64,000 nucleotides of DNA from Anthopleura xanthogrammica (Eukaryota > Cnidaria > Anthozoa > Actiniaria > Actiniidae), in NCBI GenBank assembly GCA_964019055.1, contig OZ025219.1, positions 7,218,888 to 7,282,887 on the forward strand. Direction: 5' to 3'. Under the pieces are notes generated by a model that saw only the letters and a program-made list of their open reading frames with translations, was not told where the DNA came from and made no database searches. Position numbers and translations under genes: made by a program. Of the stretch, positions 24,600-37,450 are shown piece after piece (the first letter of the stretch is position 1; each line of letters opens with the position of its first letter).

Positions 24600-25547
24600 T
24601 GTCTCAGGACCACAAAACACACTGTTTCCCTCGCGGGTCCTATCAAATAAAGGTTTAAAATACTTTTTTCCGCGCGCGCTGTCGCGCTGGACCACGACCG
24701 GGAAGCAGCCTGATTCTATTTAGGGAAGGTTCTTAAACAACCGTCCCTCAAATAACAAAGCCATACAACTTAACCAAGAAAGTCGTTTGATTTGATGTAG
24801 AATGCGGCAAAAAAATCTGACAAAATCCAGTTTGTTTTTTTTAAGTAGCGCTTGCACGATCCAAAACTGTACACATAACGTGTAAACCTTGAGGAACTGT
24901 CACTCACTGCTGTTTGACTTTTGAGTCCGATTTCCAAAATCTGTGACGTAATAGCCGCGCTGCGCTATCACATCCTTTTTAAACTTCTTAAACTTTTCTC
25001 GTGTTTATCGTGGCATCCAGGGCCAAATTTACAGTGTTTTCTTATAATTTGTTGCCGAAAAATTGTCTTTTAGTTATGTTCCTGGACGTAAGAAGATAAA
25101 AAAAGACTGAATAAGTGTATGCTTTGCATAGACACCATATTATTTTTTTGTATTTGGCCTTGGATGCCTCGTTTTCATGTAACTCACTCGGCCGTGCGCC
25201 ATTTTGGACTAAGTTGCATAATCTCTTACTTAAAACAATAGAATCCAAGATGGCCGCCGTATCGGTAAAAAGGTCTAAAAAAGTAAGTCTCATTTTTATC
25301 ACTCACTCAGTTGAATTTGAATTCAAGAATTTGAAATTTATTTCGCCGTCAACATGAATTTTACAAATCAATATTAAAATAAAGAACAATAGAATATGAT
25401 TTACATCAAATGTTATATAACAAAATTATCAGTACAAGTACGAATATCCTCGATCTCAAGTCGCTACTGCTTGAGAGAGATCTGGTCAACGTGCTGTTTT
25501 TCTTGGATGTTTTCTTGGGGCTGTGTAGGCTGGCTAGTTAATACTAA
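24600..25547. other. Intergenic, no gene seen
   Basis: About 25,250-25,280 (CCAAGATGGCCGCC, then GGTAAAAAGGTCT) resembles the right end of the element at 30,531-30,855. No other feature supported. Confidence 0.35.
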
Positions 25548-25813
25548 TACACGCATCAAGAGTTCCGCGCTACTGCTCTAAGCGCATGCTCAGGGGATTA
25601 AAAGTGGGACTGAATATCTCGTAAAATATGCAATTTTTTGGTATATTTGACTCAAAATTCGCTTAACGGTACGTGAATTTGAATATTTAATGAAAATTGT
25701 GTTTGAAAAGAAAAATACAACGAAAACATAACATGTTTTACAAAATATTATCTCACTTTTTAATCTCTTGAGCATGCGCTTAGAGCAGTAGCGCGGAATG
25801 CTTGATGCGTGTA
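25548..25813. mobile_element. Near-palindromic element with TIR TACACGCATCAAG
   Basis: The left arm (TACACGCATCAAGAGTTCC and on through GCATGCTCAGGGGATTAAA) is inverted at the right end, and together the arms cover most of the 266 bp. One arm matches 19,741-19,963. Confidence 0.7.
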
Positions 25814-26750
25814 TAAAATAATAATTTACAAGGACAAAATATGATTTCATGGCGAGGAGTTCTAGAAACCAAAAGGCTTTTGAGGCAGAAACATCCCACA
25901 GAAGATAGATTTTTCAGGTTATAGATTTAAATTATAATTAGATTTATGATTAGATCATAATTAGATAATTAGAGGCGAATGAGTTTAATTTAAGTATAAA
26001 TTTGTATTATTATATAATTGGAGGAAGGATTATTTGAAGAGAGATAAAGAAGTAGAATTAGTGATATAATTAGGCAGAGAGTTCCATATTATAATTAATT
26101 ATTATAATTAATTAATTAATTAATTACGTACTTTAATAGTTATAACTTTTATGTATAAACGACGCAATCAATTCTTCCCTTTAATTTTGATAAGAAGGTT
26201 GGGAATTATTAGTAATTTTGCTTCGACACATCCCCTAATTTTTTTAGCTGTCTTTTTAGCTGTTCTTGAAAAGTAGAAAGCTGAAAATGTGTTCCTTTTT
26301 CCAGAAATGTCATAAAAGTACACTTTTTCCTAGAAATTAACATGAAAGCAGGAAGCTGAAAAAAGTAAACTTATTTTGAAAAAAAAAAATCACCGAAAGG
26401 AAAATGCTTAGAAAGGTCTACAGGAAAGAGAAATCTGTCCACAATCTGTCACTGATTCTAGGCCCCCATTTTATCACCCTTCACTCGGACTTCGTGTGCC
26501 ACAGGTATTCCACGATCCTTCATAACCTAAGGATCAAGAATTTCCTCGTGCTGCTTTGTGTAAAATTGGACTAGTTTCCCTAATTGGACTTTAATATTTT
26601 TATAAAAATTTATAAACCGGCCAACGTGTTCGCTTGTCAGACGATATTGCAGATGACGTCACCGAAGGAATCGATTTTATGCAAATTTTTTTCGAGGTAG
26701 CATGACGTCACTTGCCATTTCATAGTATTGTGTTCGTGCTGTGTGAAATA
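25814..26750. other. AT-rich region upstream of the deadenylase gene
   Basis: ATTAATTA-rich stretch around 26,090-26,125. No coding signal. The last 100 bp before 26,753 probably hold the CNOT6-like promoter. CCGCCATGTTTG at 26,757-26,768 resembles the YY1-type CCGCCATNTTG element often found at metazoan start sites. Confidence 0.35.
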
Positions 26751-26809
26751 TCATGTCCGCCATGTTTGTTCTCCTCTCTTTTCGTCCTACAAAGTTATGA
26801 TTTTCAGCG

Positions 26810-29800
26810 ATGCCGAAGGAAAAGCATGAAAATAACGGATATCGGAGGAACTATGCTATTATGAGCTCTGAAGATGTGGCGGCGGGAAAGAAATCGCATT
26901 GGACTGAACTCGAAATTACGGCTCCAATCCGTAATTTGAGCCCGAGCTTGTGGCAGCTGGAGTTTCTTACTGCATTATTTTTGAACGACAATCATCTCAC
27001 TAGAATTCCCCCTGATATTGCTAAGCTTACAAACCTAAGACATTTAGATGTGTCGTCCAACAAACTGCGAAGTTTGCCCGCAGAAATTGGAGATATGGTC
27101 ACATTACGTGAGCTCCTTCTATGCAATAATGGCCTCCGAAATTTGCCCAACGAGCTTGGCAAACTTTTCCAGTTGCAAACCCTTGGACTGAGTGGGAATC
27201 CCTTGCCTCAACCAATATTAAATCTATATGCAGAGGCCAATGGAACATCTAAGTTGTTAACCTATATGTTGGATCATTTAGAAGGTAAGTAGATTGTAAA
27301 CCAAACTTGTGGTGTCAACTCTAAATTTGTATTGTCATGGTGGACATTTATACCCCAACAAAAATTTCTAGTTTGCTTCATTGTTGCTAAACTAATGCAT
27401 AAGAGAGTTCATAAACTATAATTCGGAGTTTTATGAGCTGGAAACTAGGTATTTTGATGGGTATCTTTGGGTTTTTATTGAGCAAAGCACAACACAAATT
27501 TCTTTGTGTGAGAGGCACGCGGTTTTCTTATTCAAAGGACGACTGCACCGCTCGCATAAATAACTTTGAATATTTTAACCAATCCTATTGATTTCTACAG
27601 CATTGTGCAGCTTTACCCATAACATATCTAAATTAATTACTCTTGCACAAATTTTTGTCCAAATTGAGTTTAATTTTATGGGGTATTTTTAGACCGAAAC
27701 GGAGAGAGTCGACGAAAGTGAAACTCATTTCGTATGCACGGACGAACAAACACACACATATATCACAAACAATTAATGATTTGACTTTGAGATAACTTTA
27801 TTGTAATCAGTATTAAGTAAAAGCTATACAGGAACTTTATCTTTTTCTCCGTTTTAAGGGCTTTTGAATATTTCTGAACTAGCAGTTTTTTTATTTTTCA
27901 AACCGGAAATGCATGTAGACCCCATTAGAGAATCCTTGAAATTGTGTTGAAAAAGTCGACCTAGGACTTCGAAAGGCCAACATGCTGGACAAAATATCCA
28001 TTGTTTTTTTTAGGATTTTTTTTACCCATGCTAACTGTCTCACAAAGTAACAGACAATTGATTCAAAGAATGTTTCCTGATATTTTTTATTGTGGGATTT
28101 TATTTTACCAATGATTTTATACTGCAAAATTTTAATCTCCAGTTTCTTACACAAAGATTAGCATGAACAATAAAAAGAAGAAAAGTAAGGAAATTCTGAA
28201 GTCTTTCAAAACAAAAAAAGCATTTTTTGGGATAAAGAGATTTGCAATATATCTTATACCCTTTGGCAATGTAAAGTTTTAGAAGCATTTCAAATCTCTT
28301 TATATACCGAATCGAAATATGGCGACCAATTTGAATAACAATTGTTCTGGACTGACTGGCCTCTCATACATGTAAAAATGCTTTTATGTTTCCACATGAG
28401 CATGAGGCTAGTCAGCCCAGAACAATAGTTATTCAAATTGGTCGTCATATTTCGATTCGGTGAATACAATTGTGGTATTAAAACCCTTGTGACCCAAACA
28501 CATGCAGAACAATAAGCAATTATGGACGAGGTTGAGCAAAATATCCTGATTTGTCATTGGCAAGCAAGCAATTTATTATTTGCCGATGCCAAAGGCAGAG
28601 GCAAATAATTGCTTTGCAAGATACTAACAAATCACGATATTTCGTGATAACCGAGTTCAATAATTGTTTTATCATTCAAATTATTTTGTTGTGTTTTTGC
28701 TGTTTTTGTTTTCTATCAAACATGCCAAGTCATTTTCTGACAGGTCGGGGAAGTGAGTGGCATGTCAACAAATGCAACATTACTACGCATGAGCAGAACA
28801 TTATTTGCAGCTAAACGGCTTTACACCATAATGCGCATGAGCAGACCATTATTTGTAGGCAGTTATTTGCAGTACTCTCGGCCAATCAAAACGACGGAAA
28901 AAATAATTTGAATGATGATGACAATTGACTGTCTCAATTACTTGAATAGGAAATTGTCCTTGATTACTTTACAAATATAATATCCTTCAAATAATTTGAA
29001 ACCTTAAGGCCCTGTCACACGTTGAAATTTTTAGCTTAAACTTGTGTGCAGTCTTGCGAGACAAGTTTCAGAGTGAATTGCATGGTATAACACCCAAGCT
29101 TTGTGAAACTTTCATTGCGAGAAAGTTTCACGAAGAGTAGAACTGCTTTCTACTCGTGCAACCGAAACTTGTGTCGCAAAAAGTTTCTGGATGAAACTGC
29201 TCCATGTAACACCCTAGTGAAGAAACTTGTTTTGCAACTCTGTTGCATGCAAATTTCAGCTAAAAATTTTAACATGTAACAGGGCCTTTAGATATTCAGG
29301 AATTTTTTAAAAAGAAATTTGATTAGCTGTAGTAGATGTAAAAAAAATTCCATTTTTATCTGTGCGAGAACAAAATTCTTCATTTTACTTGCATCTATAA
29401 TTCACCTATTCAAGTGTCATAAGTAAAGAAAGAAATTATACTCAAGGTATAGTGGTAGTACGCACATGTGAGTATAGTTTGTTATAGTTTGTGAGTTGAG
29501 GTCCCGGGCTCAAAATAATTTCTGCAGGATCTTCAGTATTTTCCTCAGCAAAACGTAACATGCTAAATCCCAGTTCGATCTGTGAGTTAGCCATGTCCTG
29601 GTTTAGATCAAGTACCCAGGTCTAGGTTGTTTTTAAAAGGGTTTCATCTGTGAGTTAGCCATGCCCTGACTTAGACCAACCTTGAGGCTGCTTCAGGCTA
29701 TCGATAACTTTGAAGGTTCTAGAAATAGTAATAAGTTATATTGGAACAGTTTAGTTTAGTGGTAGTGGCCTAAAGTATGTCATGCATGCTTGCTATGGCA

Positions 29801-32800
29801 TGTAATAACATGGAAATGGCTTCCCACTGTTTTGATATGTCTATCAAGACGTACAGTTATGGTTTGTCTAAAACATGATAATATAGTGCTACTCCGACAC
29901 AACAATATTCCTCAACCAATCAAAAGATTTTTTTAAGACTTCAACTTTGCTTATTGGTTCTCTCCTGTGCTTCAAGGGTTTTTCTCTAGGTTCTCCAGTT
30001 TTCGTTCCTCTACAAAAATCGACTTCTAAATCTTAATTGAATTACAGCAGATGAATAGCTACTCTGTAGAGATGCCAATTTTAATTCCCATTTATTTCAT
30101 ATTTGTCGATGAAAATGTTTATTGATTTTGGCGCTATATAAGTTGATAAATATTATTATTATTAATGATAATTGTTATTTTATTTATTTAAAAGAATTAC
30201 AAATTAAATGGTCTACCGGGCGTTATTTTCTATTTTTACTCCATATGAAGTTATTTATATTGCTGTAGCGAGATAAAGATCTAATCTTCAAGTGTTTTTA
30301 ACATTCTCATCTGCTAATTGAGACAAGTTCTTGACCATTATCTTTAACAAATTAAAAAGCAAAACTACAATTCAAGAATTATATCTTCAAATAGAGCTTA
30401 TCCTAGATAATCATCATTACTTAGTTATGAAAATAAGGCAACTACTGGACAATGTTATATATTGGCTGCACAATTGCTAGGATTTCAATCAGCTGATAAA
30501 AGTCTTTGAATCTCATTATCTGCTTCAAATAGACCTTTTTACCAATACAACAGCCATCTTAAATTATTGGATGCCAAGAGGGCAAACATGGAAATACTTA
30601 TAAAGCATAGAGTGACTGGGTTACTTTCTCAAATAATTTTATGCTTTAGTGTTTCACACATTGCTCCAACTACCAGCAAATTTAATTGTTTTTAGGTGTG
30701 TTTCTCATTGGATAAATTTAAATTATATAAAAAACACCCTGACAGCTGTGCATACAATAAATTTTCCAGTAATTGCCCCTCAACATCCAATGATGTCTCA
30801 CATGTACTTAAAACAATAGAATTCAAGATGGCTAATGTATTGGTAAAAAAAGTCTGTTGTGGTCAAACACTGACCACAATGTCCTGCCAGAATTGGAACT
30901 CGTCTGGCTAGTTCTTTGCGTTGCTAGTTCTTTGTCATGCTAGTTCTTTGCCTTGCTAGTTCTTTGCCTTGCTAGTTCTTTGCGTTGCTAGTTCTTTGCG
31001 TTGCTAGTTCTTTGTCTTGCTAGTTCTTTGCGTTGCTAGTTCTTTGCATTGCTAGTTCTTTGCCTTGCTAGTTCTTTGCCTTGCTAGTTCTTTGTCTTGC
31101 TAGTTTTTTGCGTTGCTAGTTCTTTGCCTTGCTAGTTCTTTGCCTTGCTAGTTCTTTGCCTTGCTAGTTCCTTGCCTTGCCTGTCATTTTGAAGTAAAAC
31201 TATTTTGGCTTTTCATCATGGCTGGTGACTAAGCAAGCAAATGTACTTGCTGTGTTGCATGTACAAGTTAAAGCAAAAACCTATAAATTGATAAAAAATT
31301 AAATCTTGTCTTGTTTTCTCTATAGTTTGTCAAAGACCACCTGAGCGGCAATGGATTAATCTTACAACAGAAAACCACAGACAGTCAAATGGTAGGTTAA
31401 TCACCATTATCCACCCATATATATATAGATTCCCCATCATTATTTATCACCAAGGGAGGGAGGGGAAAGGATTTGTGTTGCAACATTATGAAGATTATCT
31501 AACCTGATGCCCAAAAAAGCATTTATGAACTCCCATTCTAGTGGTTGCTACTTAGTGATCCCTTTGATACCTGTCAAAAATTTAGCTGATCCACTTGCGA
31601 GGTGTCCAAAAAAACATGTAATGATATGATTCCCCATAACTCTTCCACACCCCCCCCCCCCCCCCCCCAATTTCATGCACTATGATTGGTCAATCTGCGG
31701 TCCATAACTTAAGGTACGGACACCTCAAACTCGGTTAATAAGGGCTATTTATTTGTTTTCTAAGGTGAACTTTTGAAATTGAATTTATGAGAAAAACTAG
31801 TGATAGAAAACGACGTTTTGACAACACCAGGTCATCATTCACTGTCCAACTCATTTCACTTTACTTATATGATGACCAGATGTCATTGAAATGTCATTTT
31901 CTATCACTAGTTTTTCTTATAAATTTATTGATTTTAGCAAATAATGATTGGTCCCTAATTCCCAATCTGGAAGTCAAAACCAAAAAATTTTTTGTTAAAC
32001 CATTAGTAATTTCAATGCCTTAATACTTTTTAATATCATTGTTGATTTTAGGAACTTTTAGTGTTATGAGCTACAATGTCCTGTGTGACAAGTATTGTAC
32101 AAGACAGTTGTATGGTTATTGTCCTTCCTGGGCTCTTGATTGGGAGTACCGGAAGGTGTCTATCATGAAAGAGATTTTACATTATGGAGCAGACATTGTC
32201 AGCTTGCAGGTTTGTGATGCATAAAGTTCATTAATTTTTATATGACATTTTATAGAATAACTCTTATGAGGGCTTCTGACAGAATGCGCTAATGTGGATC
32301 TGCATAATCAACTTCATTCAGCATAATCGTACAAGTCTCACATAATCCTGTGTAATCCTGCATAATTCTTCAAAAATCTAAAGAAAACTTAACAATCAAG
32401 AAGAAAATGTTTTGTAAATTCCTCGTTTTTGGTGAAATTTTGAAACTTGATATCCGCCACCCTGTCATTATGAAAACTACAAGCCATCCCTAGTTGGAGT
32501 TCGGGAAGGGTCTGGTAACTTATTAAAACATAACAACAGCATTCTTTTGTGATTACAACTGTGTACCAGTAGCTTTTTTTGCTTTGTATTTTTTTCGCAG
32601 ATTTTGATGTCATCCTGCACATTTTTTCTGCATAATGTACCATTTTTCCCGCTCTTTTCGACACATAATTTGCCGTTTTCGCCACATAATCTGGAAAAAA
32701 ATCTTGCATAATCTGAACTTTTTCCCTGCATTCTGTCAGAAGCCCTGCCCTGTCTTATAAATCTCTTGTTCTGATTGGTTGGGGGTTTGTGTATTATGAG

Positions 32801-35233
32801 AGTACACAGCACATGTACACACTTTCTATTTCATCATTCATGTTAAAAATAGCTGCTACTCTAATTTGTATTTTATAAAAGAAATAAGAAAATGCTTGCT
32901 GGGCAGTGTGAAGTTATAAACCACTGGCACGGCTAACTCGGGGCTTGAAATAACGGCCGGTCAGTAGCTGGTCATGATGACTGGCCAAAATAGTTTTAGC
33001 TTGATCATACCCCGTTTCTGGCTTGACGTTACTGCTCAAAATGACCGGCAAGGCGAAGATTTGGCCAGCCAAGTTCCAATTCTGTATTATTTCAAGCCCT
33101 GTAACTCACAGATTAAGTAGGCATTTGAACCAGAGCAAGGAAGAAGCCATCCTCAGGAACCCAAGACTTTTGTTGCTTGTTACTGATAGCAAGAACAAGC
33201 GACAGAATTTTATCCCTAGGTTCCTGAGGATGAGAAGAAGTCAGAGAAAGATAGATTCTGATGAGTTTGTGTTTTTTCACTTTTCCAGGAAGTAGAAACA
33301 GAAATGTTTTACAACTTCTTCTTACCGGACTTACAACGGAATGGATATCATGGAATATTCAGTGCAAAATCAAGAGCAAGGACAATGTCAGAGGATGAAA
33401 GGAAACACGTAGATGGCTGTGCTATATTCTTTAGAACTTCTAAGTAAGATATCTTTTTATTACATTTAATGCAGTAGTACTTTCTAAACTTGGCTTACAA
33501 GAGTAACACTAATGCCAGTGCAAGCAATGTTAACATTTGAAATGCAAATGCAAACTGATAGATGACTTGTACTAACAGGTCACGTGACCCTACCCACTTA
33601 AGATGACAAACAGCTGTGTCAAAATGTACAACAGAAATGAAAAAAGCACCCTGCCATTTGTAGGGAGGCAGAGGGAGGCAGAAATTCAGCTTTTAAAAAG
33701 CCAAACAGGAGAAATGGATTTAAATATTAAATTGAATATTGAATGATTTAATAAGGATTTGTATGGGAAAATGCACTCTATGGCAAGAGCTTGCCATCCA
33801 ACACTTTTCCCATACAAAACCTCATAAAATATTCGTCTTTTTTAATGCCATTTCTTCTATAGTCAACTTTATGAGCTGAAACTTGGCCTCTTACTAAGGT
33901 CAAAGCATTCTATTCATTTCTTGTGTTCATTTTCTCACAACTTCTTGTCTTAAGGGGGTAGGGTCATGTGACCTGTTAGTGCAAATCGTCTATTGCCACT
34001 GTTTTCATTGCTACGTGCTGATCTGCCAACCCACATGCATGTTATAACTGCACACAGCACAGACAAGTGTTTTTTTTATTTCTTCATTTATGTTTCCTCG
34101 CACATTTTTTTACTAATCCATGCTGTCGTTAAAGGTTTTCGTTGGTAAAAGAATACCTGACCGAGTTTAACCAGCTTGCCATGGCCAATGCACAGGGATC
34201 TGATGATATGTTAAACAGAGTGATGACGAAAGATAACATAGGTATTGCAGCGTTGCTGGAGCTAAAAGAGTCAGATTATATGGGATATAACGGAGGTCAG
34301 CAAATCCTGGTATCCAATGCACACATACACTGGGATCCTGAATTCCGAGACGTAAAGTTGATCCAGACTGTCATGTTGATGAACGAATTAACAAAGATTT
34401 TGAAAGAAGCTGTTCCTGGATATCATCCGCATGGAGGTAAAGAAACAATACTATTATCAGTATTTATTATATTATTATATTGAGCTCTGATTGGTTGAGA
34501 AATGTGCTTTATTAGTAAACAGAGCACAGTTGCTGATGCCATCTGTGCACGCAGGAAATTCTGCAAAGAAGTTAAAAAAAAACAGCATTGAGAACTACAA
34601 CAGATTTTTTCTTTCTAGTTTATAATTTCTTCCTATATAATAAAACCGATAAAACAATTATGCCAACTTGGCACAGTTTTTTCCTTGACCTCCAAACAGT
34701 CAATGCTTATGTCGATGGTCCATTTTTTTGTAGGCAAGAATGGTACAACAACATCAAAGCCCATCCCAGTTGTAATATGTGGTGACTTCAACTCGCTACC
34801 AGACAGTGGTGTGATAGAGTTCCTCGACAAAGGAAGAGTACCCATAGAACACTCAGATTTCATGGAAATGCAGTACGAAGGGTTTTTAGCAAGGTTAAGT
34901 AACGTCAGCAGTAAGAATGGTGAGAAATGTGCAGAGCTTGCACATGGTCTAAAGTTAAAGAAGACATATGATGGTGAACATCAAATGCCTTATACTAATC
35001 TAACATATGATTTTAAGGGGGTTATTGATTATGTATATTACACTGGCGACACCCTTTCACCGTTAGGATTACTCTTATCAGTAATTCCAGAGTATATCAG
35101 GGCAAATAAGATATTTGGTTGGCCTCACCCTCACTTTCCTTCCGACCATCAATCCTTATTAGTGGAGTTTGAAGTATTTGGCACTGTTCCAAGGTTTGGG
35201 TTTTCGCAAAATAGTAACAGCCTCCCAAGGTAG
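26810..35233 (+). CDS. CNOT6L: CCR4-NOT deadenylase subunit 6/6-like (six exons)
   Basis: Catalytic subunit of the CCR4-NOT complex, an Mg-dependent exonuclease that shortens mRNA poly(A) tails in the cytoplasm. Exons: 26,810-27,284; 31,326-31,391; 32,052-32,209; 33,289-33,443; 34,135-34,436; 34,734-35,233. All introns are GT-AG and the joined frame gives 551 aa, close to the roughly 555 aa of vertebrate CNOT6/6L. Exon 1 holds the leucine-rich repeats that dock on the CNOT1-CNOT7/8 side (LDVSSNKLRSLP, LQTLGLSGNPL). Exons 3-6 form the endonuclease/exonuclease/phosphatase fold: SYNVLCDKY, LQ/EVETE with catalytic Glu about 234 at an exon edge, CGDFNSLPDSG (Asp 403, Asn 405), KGVIDY (Asp 484) and PSDHQSLL (His 524). 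All expected active-site residues are present. The start MPKEKHENNG matches the family's MPKEK start. CNOT6 versus CNOT6L cannot be decided; invertebrates usually have one gene. Introns are full of MITEs. Confidence 0.95.
28307..28460. mobile_element. Near-palindromic MITE in CNOT6-like intron 1
   Basis: The arms start CCGAATCGAAATATGGCGAC and are inverted at 28,404-28,460, covering over 100 of the 154 bp. A transcript of the intron could form a long hairpin. Confidence 0.75.
29007..29287. mobile_element. PIF/Harbinger-like MITE with TTA target duplication
   Basis: TIR AGGCCCTGTCACACGTTGAA and its inverted partner ending ACAGGGCCT. Directly flanked by TTA on both sides (29,004-29,006 and 29,288-29,290), the usual Harbinger target. 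The interior holds repeated AGAAACTTG/GAAACTTGT motifs. Confidence 0.75.
29570..29695 (-). repeat. Minisatellite fragment shared with the tetraspanin intron
   Basis: Two diverged copies of a unit containing ATCTGTGAGTTAGCCATG and CCTGACTTAGA. Its reverse complement forms the four-unit array at 60,640-60,870. Confidence 0.7.
29940..30180 (+). mobile_element. SINE 3' portion
   Basis: GGGTTTTTCTCTAGGTTCTC with CTCTACAAAAATC matches the body of the tRNA-derived SINE at 41,716-41,990. It continues to TTTGGCGCTATATAAG and an ATT-repeat tail. The tRNA-like head is missing or too diverged to see. Confidence 0.55.
30531..30855. mobile_element. MITE with TIR AGACYTTTTTACCAATAC
   Basis: AGACCTTTTTACCAATACAA with CAGCCATCTTAAATT at the left is inverted at about 30,817-30,855. 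Located in CNOT6-like intron 1. A relative is visible at about 25,245-25,280. Confidence 0.6.
30907..31180 (+). repeat. 16 bp minisatellite, about 17 copies
   Basis: The unit GCTAGTTCTTTGCSTT is repeated head to tail with variation confined mostly to positions 13-15. It lies about 150 bp before the acceptor of CNOT6-like exon 2. Confidence 0.95.
31784..31923. repeat. Inverted repeat with 20+ bp arms in CNOT6-like intron 2
   Basis: GAGAAAAACTAGTGATAGAA (about 31,789) is inverted at about 31,896-31,917. A C run of about 20 bases lies just upstream (31,648-31,668). Confidence 0.6.
32269..32746. mobile_element. hAT-like MITE with TIR AGGGCTTCTGACAGAATGC
   Basis: 19 bp terminal repeats, inverted at 32,728-32,746. 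The interior is rich in direct and inverted CATAATC units (TGCATAATC, CACATAATC). It lies in intron 3 of the CNOT6-like gene. No transposase frame. Confidence 0.7.
32940..33102. mobile_element. hAT-like MITE with TIR GGGGCTTGAAATAA
   Basis: GGGGCTTGAAATAACGGCC at the left pairs with TTATTTCAAGCCCT at the right. Inner GGCCGGTCA/TGACCGGC motifs add stem. Related in TIR to the element at 38,633-38,816. In CNOT6-like intron 3. Confidence 0.6.
33559..33992. mobile_element. MITE in CNOT6-like intron 4 with a palindromic TCACGTGA motif in its TIR
   Basis: TAGATGACTTGTACTAACAG followed by GTCACGTGACCCTACCC is inverted at 33,951-33,992. TA at both outer ends. About 350 bp of interior has no coding signal. 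Confidence 0.7.
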
Positions 35234-35953
35234 CCTTATACATGTCTGTCTTTGCACAGAAGGAACTGTAAATTTGTAACTATAGTGTGTAAAAATAAGG
35301 CAACTTCCGCCCAAATTTTAAGAAGTCTTCAACATTCGACCCTCAACTATTCTGATCTTGCACACAAATAGTCGGAGGGGTTTGTCCATCTCATTTTAAT
35401 AACCTACGATTGTTATTACCTATATTATTCTTTTGCATGTGTCAGGTTTTGTCTTGGTGCTATGAGTCTGCTTCTCTGCATGCATAAGTCTTATCTTATT
35501 CTCCGTAGGCTTGAAGTTGGGGTCCTTCCAATATAGTACCTCTTTCCCTGTAGACTCAAAAAACAGAGGGGGGGGAGGGGGGTGTTCAGTTTGTGGAGGA
35601 ATAGATATGACCCCTGCATGCAGGGTTTTAAGTTGAACCAAAAATTGTAGAAAATGTAGGCAAAATTTGTAGTGAAGTTTGCATCTTTTTTAAGCTTTTC
35701 ATCGTGTTTCTACAATTATTAGTATTTTGCTGTCTTTAAAAGTTTTTGTAATTTTTTTTCTAAGTAAGTGTGAAAATTAAGGTTTGACAATTTGGTAATT
35801 TTAATTTTTTCATCCAATAGAAATGAATATATAGTGGCATTTTCCAGTGATGTGTTTGTTTACATTTTGGTTAATTAGCATTAGTCAGTCTTAATACTAC
35901 ATGGAAACTGTGACCACAAATCAAACCATTTTTTATGTTACATTCTGAAAATG

Positions 35954-36221
35954 TATAGACCCCTTGCATTAAATCCCAAAGCAGCTCAATTTGGAGGACA
36001 AAACAATACAATTTCAATTCTCAGGAGAGTAGAATTCTATTGTTTTGGTTCTCCAAATTGAGCTGCTTTGGGATTGAAGCTGTATAGCCCCCTTGCATGT
36101 GATGTCAAAGCAGCTCAATTTGGAGGACAAAACAAAAGAATTTCAATCTCCTGAGAATTGGAAACCTATTGTTTTGTCCTCCAAATTGAGCTGCATTCTG
36201 ACGTGCCACAAGGGGTCTATA
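35954..36221. mobile_element. Double-hairpin MITE with TIR TATAGACCCCTTG
   Basis: The outer ends TATAGACCCCTTG and CAAGGGGTCTATA enclose two adjacent near-identical hairpins. Each is built from AAAGCAGCTCAATTTGGAGG and its complement (arms at about 35,978, 36,045, 36,108 and 36,178). A third TATAGCCCCCTTGCA end sits between them near 36,082, so one copy has been duplicated in place. Confidence 0.75.
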
Positions 36222-36989
36222 GGAACAGTATCTATCTCATGGGTTAAGATCCTTAGTTCCAAATTTCCTGTTGCTAAATTTGACAATTATTTTTGATTTG
36301 ATGGGTTACAATTGTTTCTAGCATGAAGCATGACTGACCAGTGCTAGTGATTCAAAAAGTGTAAACAGCTCAGTAACTAAGATGCATTATTACTCTCGAG
36401 CACCAAATGTGTATTAATTCAATACACTTTTTCTTACCTGCACACAACATGCAATATATAGTTATTTTGTAGTAGTACTATCAAACTCTCTTAATATTTT
36501 TGTAGATGTAGTATGGCTTCTTCATGGGAATTTATTAAGTGTATTGTAGGGGGTCAGTACTCGTACTTTAAAGCTCAACTTTACCCTTTTCTTGTATCTG
36601 GAAGATAAGCTAGGAGACTTGGTATAGATTAAAAACAAAGCCAAAAGTTAAGGTTAAAAAAGGTAGAGCGAAGGAACTAAATGGCTGTGCTTACTGCTGT
36701 CATGTCATTTGCAAAACACAGAATTTCAGTTTGAATAATTTATATTTTTTTGCAAGAAGATTAGAAACAAAGCCAGAAGCTTGGTGTGAGAAGGTGGATC
36801 AAAAGAACTGAATGGCTATGCTTACTGCTTTCATTTCATTTCATGTGCAAAACACAGAGTTTCAGTTTGAATAAGTTATATTTTGGGTCAGAAGATCCCA
36901 GACAAAGTTTAGTTGTAAAAGGTAGACTAAAAGAGCCAAATTGATGGATTGCAAGCATTCACAAGAGAGTCAAATAACAAAGACTTGGA

Positions 36990-37062
36990 AGCCATGTTGG
37001 TGGTGTTAACAACAGTAGTCAATGCGAACTCTTTGTTAAATGACCACCAACATGGCTGCAAT
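36990..37062. repeat. Short inverted repeat around GCCATGTTGGTGG
   Basis: GCCATGTTGGTGGTGTTAAC near 36,990 pairs with CCACCAACATGGC near 37,044. Similar in style to 39,119-39,180 (GGCAGCCATGTTGG paired with CATGGCTGCC). Probably short MITE remnants. Confidence 0.45.
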
Positions 37063-37450
37063 GACATAACATGCAATACTTACTTACGGCTCTTGCATCA
37101 GGAGGTGCATAAGGCTATCAAGGAACTGAAGAAACTGAATAGCTAGACATTATGCTTATGCTTGTGCAAAACACAGAATTTCAGTTTGAATAAGTTATAT
37201 TTTAGGTGAGAAGATTTGGTCTTGTTTGTGAGTTAATCTATACCAACTTCTTGTCCTTCTTCCAGTACAATGAATCAGGTTTACACAATATTTTCGTGTA
37301 TACTTAGATATACCTCTTGTTATAGGTATTGATACTCAGTGATGATAAATTCAAATCGTTGGTTAACAAATTCAAGTTTCATTAGTGATATACCTGTAGT
37401 ATAAGTGATGGCATAGAGCATAGAAGTAGTTCAGCATGCCATTATAATAG

